In this document: one piece after another, positions 47,101 through 52,483 of the stretch
Layout of the letters: each line of letters begins with the position of its first letter
How positions within the stretch are numbered: the first letter of the stretch is position 1
NCBI GenBank assembly: GCA_021740825.1
Contig: JAIOZA010000009.1
Span: forward strand, 1 to 64,000
Source of the DNA: Bacteroidia bacterium
Lineage (GTDB): Bacteria > Bacteroidota > Bacteroidia > B-17B0 > Aurantibacillaceae
Length of the DNA stretch: 64,000 bases
Direction: 5' to 3'
The notes under the pieces: model-generated
Told to the model about the DNA's origin: nothing
Databases searched by the model: none
Seen by the model: only the letters and a program-made list of their open reading frames with translations
Translations under genes and position numbers: made by a program

Positions 47101-47212
47101 ACTCAATTTGAGTTTTAATTTTATCAATCAACACTTCAAAATTATCCAAATTGGCAAAACTATTTATCAGTTTTTCAATGTCGGATAAAGTATTGATTAA
47201 TTCGGTCTTCAT
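44111..47212 (-). CDS. GAF and multi-PAS HisKA_2-type sensor histidine kinase
   Basis: 1033 residues, soluble. GAF (about 18-165: GLYLYSESESKLKLFYAKGF, GAFGIQSE) is followed by five PAS-type domains (about 180-290, 315-430, 455-570, 580-690 and 700-820) and a HisKA_2 core with EVHHRVKNN (His835/His836) and an HATPase containing GLIFNELLSNSFKYAI and KGFGLNLI. The last two PAS domains and the core are closely related to the kinase at 31938-33971 (shared IPVDIAVF and GKDDFDYG/C patterns). It is convergent with the OmpA-family gene (14 bases apart) and lies 15 bases after a GlcG/HbpS-like gene. No receiver is adjacent, so it may signal to receivers of the neighbouring operons. Confidence 0.9.
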   Translation of the reverse strand: MKTELINTLSDIEKLINSFANLDNFEVLIDKIKTQIELVAQHDTTGLYLYSESESKLKLFYAKGFSKVEKANAELTAMQRHPGHVFKTGEILWVNDQDVEHNPFSIDSIKKSHTRSRLYVPVKSNNQIIGAFGIQSETPHAFTEKHLAVLKVFASLAGDAYLAIKKNNLIKKQNEENRRLSYLATHTPNNVIYADKDGKITWVNEHFEHFTGYNLQEIIGKTPGSFLTGPETEPEKTSQLRNAIQTQTPVELTIANYKKNGEIYHIAVQLNPVFDENGQFLYFISIQQDVTQLEIKRRTIAENQDQLQVNLKRIAESQARYSNLLQTTNDLITSLDGNGTILYANNSWLNKLNYKLKDVLGTNIFSYIHPDTLEHCMAFFSDLKIKKLNTLDISYSLISKDGNKIDVVGNVICKFEDSNLIELNSFLRDVTEINRITLEEKNRNLELKISKDKLEQVMGSLNETVWGVSLPEYKLEYISKSAVSLYERPLENWHVNSNLWSDVIHSDDKERIEKESEALFITGQTNLEYRIVTPDGKVKWIFSNTRIINNEKGVPYLMTGISGDITDRKIAELELINYKTAIDASAIVSITDTKGFITYANDKFCEISKYSQHELIGANHNIINSKFHSKEFFNDMCQTISSGNIWKGEIKNKAKDGSEYYVESTIIPFMTDGKPFQYIAIRYETTQLKLKEEAILNQKLFYENILNSIPVDIAVFDTNQKYVYVNKKAIKDDETRDWLIGKDDFDYGKRKNLPASFAELRRDVFNQLENNSDSITWLDEHEKNGQTIYKERRFHNIKDKQLIIGYGLDVTDLKKHELLLAESVHEKETLLGEVHHRVKNNLAVIDGMVELKKSNETDEHLKDVLTDIQSRIKTVALVHQKLYQSTLFSNINIGDYIVELIDYHKKILNKTATEQFKSNVAIKDIYTDISKAVTFGLIFNELLSNSFKYAITNNFLEITMTMELKGEHVYFIYTDSGKGLYADNENIKSKGFGLNLINTLCRQLKAQINYPNVPYFKMELDFPIKNIQVTQAQ

Positions 47213-47227
47213 TACAAAACGCTAAAA

Positions 47228-47647
47228 TTAGGCTAATAAATTTAAAGCAGCATTCATACACTGCTCATCTTGTTTATAATGGCCGCCACTAATACCAATA
47301 GCTCCCACAATAGTTCCATCAATAGTAATAGGTGAGCCGCCGCCCAACAAAATAAAATCTTTTAAGTTATGAGCGCCATCATTTAAAATAGGATCGTCTT
47401 TAATAAAATTATACCAGGCATCACCTGTAGGAAAACCAAAACCAACAGCGGTGATCGCTTTTTTTCGGGAAGCATCTATCGAAATTAAAGGCGCATTATC
47501 CATGCGAGAAAATGCTTTTAAGTTTCCACTTTCGTCAACAATGGTTATGGCAATTGAAAATCCAATTTCTTGTGCTTTTTTTGTTGCTGCTTCAATCATT
47601 TGATTTGCAAGCAATGCAGTAATTGATTTTTTTGTAAATAGTTGCAT
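47228..47647 (-). CDS. GlcG/HbpS-family (DUF336) haem-binding-like protein
   Basis: 139 residues, no signal peptide. The family pattern is clear: AATKKAQEIGFSIAITIVDESGNLKAFSRMDNAPLISIDASRKKA split by short loops, then LLGGGSPITIDGTIVGAIGISGG and a terminal helix. Streptomyces HbpS of this family binds haem and controls the SenS kinase, while other members have unknown or enzyme-linked roles. Here the gene ends 15 bases before a HisKA_2 kinase on the same strand, which makes a sensor role conceivable. Haem ligands cannot be assigned from sequence alone. Confidence 0.85.
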   Translation of the reverse strand: MQLFTKKSITALLANQMIEAATKKAQEIGFSIAITIVDESGNLKAFSRMDNAPLISIDASRKKAITAVGFGFPTGDAWYNFIKDDPILNDGAHNLKDFILLGGGSPITIDGTIVGAIGISGGHYKQDEQCMNAALNLLA

Positions 47648-47669
47648 CGTTTTTTTTTTTTAATTAGTA

Positions 47670-48155
47670 CTAAATTGTATCTGCACTGTAGCCATACACA
47701 GTAGGATTTTTTCCGCCCATCGGACGAATATAAGATGATAGCTGACCTCTGTGGTGAATGATATCAAAAAAGAAAAACCACATCATATTTGTACGTGGCA
47801 TAGTAGCAAATGATTTTCCGGAAACTAATAGCTCCACCATTTCGTTTTCCCACTGTTCGTTTGTTACATTTTCGAGCGCTTGCTCAACGGCTGTCCATAA
47901 ATGGTTTAATTTTTGGCTCGCATCAGCAGCGCTTTCAAAATCAAACACTAAGGCTTCGTCGCAAGCATTATTTTCAATAATTATTTTTAAATCAAGTACA
48001 TGAGCTAAAATATGTTCTGCTATTTCTTTTGCCGAACGGTTAACTGGATGCGGTTTATAACTTAAGTTATCATTAGGCATTGCTGCCAATAAATTAACCG
48101 TTGACTGCATTTCGTTTTTAAAGCAAGCTTTAAAAAATGTAAGGTTAGAGTTCAT
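47670..48155 (-). CDS. DinB-family (four-helix) protein
   Basis: 161 residues. The family profile is visible as an N-terminal helix with FFKACFKNEMQSTVNLLAAM, PHPVNRSAKEIAEHILAHVLDL and the C-terminal FFFDIIHHRGQLSSYIRPMGG, which supply the three His residues that usually bind a metal. DinB-like proteins include thiol-dependent transferases and many of unknown function. It is 22 bases upstream of the GlcG/HbpS-like gene and probably begins the DinB-GlcG-kinase transcription unit. Confidence 0.85.
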   Translation of the reverse strand: MNSNLTFFKACFKNEMQSTVNLLAAMPNDNLSYKPHPVNRSAKEIAEHILAHVLDLKIIIENNACDEALVFDFESAADASQKLNHLWTAVEQALENVTNEQWENEMVELLVSGKSFATMPRTNMMWFFFFDIIHHRGQLSSYIRPMGGKNPTVYGYSADTI

Positions 48156-48329
48156 AAAGAATTTTTATAAATTTACAATGCTTTTACTATTTCTATTTAC
48201 ATTCGCTAAACTACCGCTAATAATAAATTTTGTAGTAAAAAAGCACCTTGTAAAATTAGTTAAATAAATTGAAAAGAATTAAACAAATAACGCTAGTTTC
48301 AAAACTATGTCATCACAAATTTTAAGAAT

Positions 48330-49100
48330 CTAAAACTTAAGGTGCTTAACTGAAATGCCTGCTTTTTGTAATTCTTTTAATGAATCAATTCCTATTCGTA
48401 AATGGTCTGTAACAAAGTCAGACGTAACTTTTTTATCACTTTCTTCCGTTTTTACACCTTCTGGTATCATTGGCTGATCGCTTACCAAAAGTAATGCTCC
48501 AACAGGAATTTCGTTATGAAAACCAACGCTAAAAATAGTAGCTGTTTCCATATCAATGGCCATAGCACGAATGACTCTTAAATACTCTTTAAAAACTTCA
48601 TCATGTTCCCACACGCGCCTATTTGTTGTGTAGACAGTTCCTGTCCAATAATCGCGGCCACTTAAACGAATGGTATACGAAATGGCTTTTTGAAGATTAA
48701 ATGATGGTAAAGCAGGGACTTCCGTTGGGAAATAATCATTAGATGTTCCTTCGCCTCTAATAGCTGCAATTGGTAAAATTAAATCTCCAATCTCATTTTT
48801 CTTTTTTAGTCCGCCACATTTTCCTAAAAACAAAACCGCCTTTGGAGTTATTGCAGTTAATAAGTCCATAATGGTTGCTGCCATAGCACTTCCCATGCTA
48901 AAATTAATGATGGTAATGTTATCAAAAGTGGCTGTTTGCATGGGTCTATCCTGCCCTTCAACCTCAACTTTATTCCATTCAGCAAACATTTTAACATATC
49001 CTCCAAAATTGGTCAACAAAATATATTTTCCAAAATCTTCTAATTTTTTACCTGTATAGCGGGGTAGCCAATTATTTACTATTTCATCTTTTGTCTTCAT
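48330..49100 (-). CDS. amn: AMP nucleosidase
   Basis: 256 residues, the short form lacking the N-terminal extension of E. coli Amn. Nucleoside phosphorylase fold features are present: FSMGSAMAATIMDLL, FLGKCGGL, IRGEGTSNDYFP, the purine/ribose-binding AIDMETATIFSVGF and LLLVSDQPM. It hydrolyses AMP to adenine and ribose 5-phosphate, regulating adenylate pools. It stands alone and diverges from the HsdR-N-like gene. Confidence 0.9.
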   Translation of the reverse strand: MKTKDEIVNNWLPRYTGKKLEDFGKYILLTNFGGYVKMFAEWNKVEVEGQDRPMQTATFDNITIINFSMGSAMAATIMDLLTAITPKAVLFLGKCGGLKKKNEIGDLILPIAAIRGEGTSNDYFPTEVPALPSFNLQKAISYTIRLSGRDYWTGTVYTTNRRVWEHDEVFKEYLRVIRAMAIDMETATIFSVGFHNEIPVGALLLVSDQPMIPEGVKTEESDKKVTSDFVTDHLRIGIDSLKELQKAGISVKHLKF

Positions 49101-49193
49101 TTATCTGCTATTTTTGAGAGCTAAGGTACAAAGTAATTATTAGCAACGATAATATTATTAATTATCATATCTTTAAAAAATTAAACAAAAAAA

Positions 49194-49655
49194 GTGTCGT
49201 TACAAATTTTAAATTTTCCCCCAGTTGATTTTCGTTTTAAAAAAAATGAGAAGGGAACACTACAATTGTTTGACATTATTCGCAAAAAATTTGTAGATAT
49301 TACACCTGAAGAATGGGTGCGCCAGCATATCGTACATTTTTTAATACATCATAAATATGTTCCGCTTTCCATGATCTCGTTAGAAAAACAATTAAAATTG
49401 AATAACACCAAGAAAAGAACAGATATAATCGTATATAATTCAACTTTAAAACCTATTTTAATGATTGAGTGCAAAGCACCAACAATTAAAATTGACCAAC
49501 TAACCATTAATCAGGCTATGCGTTATAACATCAAATTGCAGGTTCCATTTATTTTTTTGAGCAACGGACTACAGCATATATTCTTAAAACTAGAAAAAGA
49601 CGGAGTAAAAGCAATGGAAGAAATTCCAACTTATGACATTCTCATTAATTCATAA
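49194..49655 (+). CDS. Stand-alone HsdR N-terminal (nuclease-fold) domain protein
   Basis: 153 residues with a GTG start. The protein is a PD-(D/E)XK-type fold as in the HSDR_N_2 family: RKKFVDITPEEWVRQHIVHFL, then KRTDIIVYN and the catalytic-like IECKAPTIKI (E-x-K). This core normally forms the nuclease of type I restriction HsdR subunits, but here there is no helicase and no HsdM/HsdS nearby. Short forms like this are common in Bacteroidota and their function is unknown; housekeeping DNA processing is as likely as restriction. Confidence 0.8.
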   Translation: MSLQILNFPPVDFRFKKNEKGTLQLFDIIRKKFVDITPEEWVRQHIVHFLIHHKYVPLSMISLEKQLKLNNTKKRTDIIVYNSTLKPILMIECKAPTIKIDQLTINQAMRYNIKLQVPFIFLSNGLQHIFLKLEKDGVKAMEEIPTYDILINS

Positions 49656-49767
49656 TTTTACAGTAAATTTGTCTATCTTGTTTAAAATTAAGTGATTAAG
49701 AAAGCTTTAAGTTCTGCAATTTGACTGAATTGTTAATAACTTACATTTGATTAACAGCATTTAACAC

Positions 49768-49797
49768 TTGCTTTTTACAAAATAAATGACATATTTG
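49768..49797 (+). promoter_or_regulatory. Promoter of the M23 peptidase gene (TTG - 19 bases - CATATTTG)
   Basis: TTG at 49768-49770 and CATATTTG at 49790-49797 (7 of 8 to TAnnTTTG) are separated by 19 bases, the usual spacing. Transcription would start near 49804, after the first ATG at 49786, which favours the GTG start at 49822. Confidence 0.45.
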
Positions 49798-49821
49798 TGG
49801 CACTTGAAAATAAAATCAATC

Positions 49822-50844
49822 GTGGAAATAAAAAAAATAGCAACTCTTTTGTTAGTGATGGGATCATCATTAATGTTAAGTGCTGTTGTTCCAATTGATT
49901 CCAAATACAAAATTCTTTTAAGTTCTAATAGTGTAAATCCGGATGAAAAACCTATTAAGGATGATGGAAAAAAGAAAAATGTTAAAAGAGATGATACTAG
50001 CAAAGTAGCTATAAACCCGATTATTTTAGCACTTTCTTCAGAAGAACATGAGCATGTAGAAGAGGAAGTTGACTCTTTATTAGCTTTCCCATCTAACGAC
50101 TTATATTCATCTTGGGATACAACTGTTATTCACCCCTATTCGTTTTCTGAAAGTTTTAAGCAAGATTCGGCAATTGTGAGATTAGTTGAGCCTACAGATT
50201 GTGGTTTTGTTTTGCCTAGTGCCGGAAATGTAACTTCAGAATTTGGATGGAGAAAAAGACGACCTCACTATGGTACAGATATTGACTTAGAAACCGGTGA
50301 TACCGTTTTAGCTGCTTTTGATGGCATGGTTAGAATTGCAAAACTTAACAGAAGTTATGGCAACGTGGTAATTATAAGACATAAAAATGGTTTAGAAACC
50401 GTATATGCGCATTTATCTAAAATACTGGTTGAAACAGGGCAAAATATTGAAGCTGGCAAAACTATTGGTTTAGGAGGTAATACTGGTCACTCTTTTGGTT
50501 CGCATTTGCATTTTGAAATGCGTTATTTAGGACAAGCTATTGATGCTGAAGATTTTATTGATTTTACAACCGGCAATTTGAAGAAAACTGATTGCATGAT
50601 TACTAAAGCAGATGTTGAAAATAAATATGATTTAAGAGCACTTCACAACCGTCAAAAAAGAGATTTAAATTTATCTCGTGTTAGTGGGTCAAAATCTAAA
50701 TACGGAAAAACAATTATTGTAAAAAAAGGTGATTCATTAGGTCGTATTGCTAAAAGAAATCACACTACTATCAAAGCAATCTGTAAAAAGAATGGCATCA
50801 AGCCAACTAAGGTTTTACGCCTTGGACAAAAATTAAAAGTATAA
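49822..50844 (+). CDS. M23-family metallopeptidase with LysM domain
   Basis: 340 residues from the GTG start (an ATG at 49786 would add 12 residues in front of the signal peptide and lies upstream of the predicted transcription start). The signal peptide MEIKKIATLLLVMGSSLM leads to a linker and a LytM/M23 domain with HYGTDID and HLHFE zinc-binding motifs (about 140-250), then a C-terminal LysM (TIIVKKGDSLGRIAKRN). It should cut or, if regulatory, control cleavage of peptidoglycan cross-bridges in the periplasm. The gene ends exactly where a dispersed repeat begins. Confidence 0.9.
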   Translation: MEIKKIATLLLVMGSSLMLSAVVPIDSKYKILLSSNSVNPDEKPIKDDGKKKNVKRDDTSKVAINPIILALSSEEHEHVEEEVDSLLAFPSNDLYSSWDTTVIHPYSFSESFKQDSAIVRLVEPTDCGFVLPSAGNVTSEFGWRKRRPHYGTDIDLETGDTVLAAFDGMVRIAKLNRSYGNVVIIRHKNGLETVYAHLSKILVETGQNIEAGKTIGLGGNTGHSFGSHLHFEMRYLGQAIDAEDFIDFTTGNLKKTDCMITKADVENKYDLRALHNRQKRDLNLSRVSGSKSKYGKTIIVKKGDSLGRIAKRNHTTIKAICKKNGIKPTKVLRLGQKLKV

Positions 50845-50970
50845 CACCAAATACATTTATTACTGGTCCAGTTATGGTGGTCATGCTGACCTTGATTCAG
50901 CATATCATAGACCCTGAATCAAGTTCAGGGTGACTAATTGATTGGACTATCTATTACTTATAAATGGTAT
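50844..50970. repeat. Dispersed ~127-bp REP/MITE-like repeat, copy B (intact hairpins)
   Basis: The element begins ACACCAAATAC at the last base of the M23 gene's TAA and ends TTATAAATGGTAT, giving imperfect inverted ends. It contains two hairpins: ATGCTGA/TCAGCAT with a 7-base loop and ACCCTGAA/TTCAGGGT with a 5-base loop (TCAAG). It matches the reverse complement of 24299-24424. It resembles short double-hairpin repeats common in Bacteroidota, which may act as transcription terminators or REP elements. Confidence 0.85.
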
Positions 50971-50988
50971 AATTTGGACTTCTGAAAT

Positions 50989-51019
50989 AATTTAAAAAAA
51001 CGGATCTTTTTTTTAAATT
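50989..51019. terminator. AT-only hairpin at the end of plsY
   Basis: AATTTAAAAAAA (50989-51000) and a matching TTTTTTTTAAATT (51007-51019) flank CGGATC. On the minus strand it overlaps the plsY stop and ends in T residues. With no G-C pairs in the stem it may be a weak terminator or only composition. Confidence 0.35.
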
Positions 51020-51650
51020 ATACCTTTTTAACAAAAAGGTCAACTTTGCTTTCTTGCTTTTTTAATAATCGGGAAATATTTTTCTTGTGGGTAATAATTA
51101 GCAAAATTGCCACAAAAACAGAAAAAAGTAAAAGAATTTGATTTTGATTTTTTAATACAATATTTAAAAAAAAGGGAAAACTTAAGCCCGCAGTCATAGA
51201 AGATAGCGACACATAACGGGTTGATAATAAAACAATCACAAAAACCAGCAAAACAAGTAAACTGGTAATAGGAGTTAAACAAATTACCACACCTAAAATA
51301 GTTGCTACACCTTTTCCACCTCTAAATCCGGCAAATAAAGGAAATACATGCCCAATTAAAACAGCAATGCCTAATCCTAATTCTAAATTTACAAATTCGT
51401 TGGTATCAAAAACAAAAGGAGTAAAATGTGCTAATAAAACCGCAATTGTACCTTTAAACACATCTATTAATAAAACAGGTATTCCAGCTTTTTTACCTAA
51501 TACCCTAAATGTATTTGTAGCTCCCGCATTTCCACTTCCAAATTCTCTCACATCAATTCCGTAGTATCTTTTACCCCACCAAACTGCTGTAGGAATTGAC
51601 CCTAATAAATAGGCGCCAAAAATCAGCAAAATTATTAAAGCTGTTTCCAA
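51018..51650 (-). CDS. plsY: Glycerol-3-phosphate acyltransferase PlsY
   Basis: 210 residues from the TTG at 51650. Five or six transmembrane helices carry the three PlsY motifs: GSIPTA near the start, then FGSGNAGATNTFRVLG with the adjacent DVFKG, and GHVFPLFAGFRGGKGVAT. The enzyme moves acyl groups from acyl-phosphate to glycerol-3-phosphate, starting phospholipid synthesis. An upstream in-frame TTG (51683) would give eleven more residues, but it lies before the predicted -7 box at 51679-51672, so the shorter form is preferred. Confidence 0.93.
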   Translation of the reverse strand: METALIILLIFGAYLLGSIPTAVWWGKRYYGIDVREFGSGNAGATNTFRVLGKKAGIPVLLIDVFKGTIAVLLAHFTPFVFDTNEFVNLELGLGIAVLIGHVFPLFAGFRGGKGVATILGVVICLTPITSLLVLLVFVIVLLSTRYVSLSSMTAGLSFPFFLNIVLKNQNQILLLFSVFVAILLIITHKKNISRLLKKQESKVDLFVKKV

Positions 51651-51671
51651 ATTGTTTAAAATTTTGTTACA

Positions 51672-51679
51672 CAAATATA
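51672..51679 (-). promoter_or_regulatory. -7 promoter element of plsY (TATATTTG)
   Basis: On the minus strand these bases read TATATTTG, a full TAnnTTTG match, 21 bases before the TTG start at 51650. This decides against a start at 51683. Confidence 0.5.
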
Positions 51680-51881
51680 ACAATTAATTAAAAAAAAATA
51701 AAAGTAGGTAAGTTTCCTAATAAAAAGATTTTAACAAGTTTAACAATTAGCATGCAATATACTGTGCATAATTGCAAGTAGCGCAAAACTTTTCAGTTAT
51801 TCTATATTTTATTACAAATTACAACCATTTTGCTGATTTTTTTCAAAAATTATAAAAAATATGGTATTTTCACACCTACTT

Positions 51882-52475
51882 ATGATTACTTATGTAAATG
51901 GGCAAATAGCCGAGTTAAATCCTGCCCTGGCTGTTATTGAAACCAATGGCGTGGGATACGGACTACTAATATCACTCACTACGTATAGCCAAATTCAAGG
52001 TAAACCAACAGCTAAATTATTTGTAGAAAGTGTTTATGTGAGAGATGATAATCCACGTTATTTTGGCTTTGCCGACATGGAAGAACGAGATTTGTTTCGC
52101 AAATTGATCTCTGTATCGGGCGTTGGAGGCGGAAGTGCTATTTTAATGCTTTCTTCACTTACGGCTCCCGAAATAGCTGGAGCCATTAATACAGCAAATG
52201 TGGCTTTATTAAAAAGTATTAAGGGAATTGGTGAAAAAACAGCGCAACGAATTGTAGTAGACTTAAAAGGTAAAATGGGCAAACATGAGGGTGGTATAGC
52301 ACAAATTTTAAACCCATCATACAATAAAAATAAGGAAGAAGCGTTAATGGCTTTAATTACACTAGGATTTCCTAAGTTGGTTGCTGAAAAAGCTATAGAA
52401 AAAGCTACAAAACAGCAAGGTATTTCTACTGATAATGTTGAACTGTTGATAAAATCAGCACTTAAAAATATGTAA
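51882..52475 (+). CDS. ruvA: Holliday junction branch migration protein RuvA
   Basis: 197 residues from ATG at 51882, which gives the conserved opening MITYVNGQIAELNPALAVIETNGVGYG. An upstream ATG at 51861 would add seven unconserved residues. Domain I (OB fold), domain II with helix-hairpin-helix segments (LISVSGVGGGSAILML, LKSIKGIGEKTAQRIVVDLKGK split by loops) and the C-terminal RuvB-contacting domain III are all present. RuvA tetramers bind Holliday junctions. The sprA gene starts 8 bases after the stop, a linkage seen in other Bacteroidota. Confidence 0.95.
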   Translation: MITYVNGQIAELNPALAVIETNGVGYGLLISLTTYSQIQGKPTAKLFVESVYVRDDNPRYFGFADMEERDLFRKLISVSGVGGGSAILMLSSLTAPEIAGAINTANVALLKSIKGIGEKTAQRIVVDLKGKMGKHEGGIAQILNPSYNKNKEEALMALITLGFPKLVAEKAIEKATKQQGISTDNVELLIKSALKNM

Positions 52476-52483
52476 TTTAAAGC

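Noticed and set aside
24538-47212. Classical chemotaxis operon
   Set aside because: CheR and CheB are present, but CheA, CheW and receptors are missing and most genes are histidine kinases and single receivers.
48241-48347. AAGCACCTT/AAGGTGCTT inverted repeat around the end of amn
   Set aside because: Arms are 89 bases apart and one is coding sequence; too distant and short to support a hairpin or operator.
49194-49655. Possible restriction-modification locus
   Set aside because: Only an HsdR N-terminal domain is present; no methylase, specificity subunit or helicase is nearby.
51040-51282. Second minus-strand frame inside plsY
   Set aside because: Out-of-frame shadow of the membrane-protein sequence; Phe/Tyr/Cys-rich composition follows from the overlapping codons.
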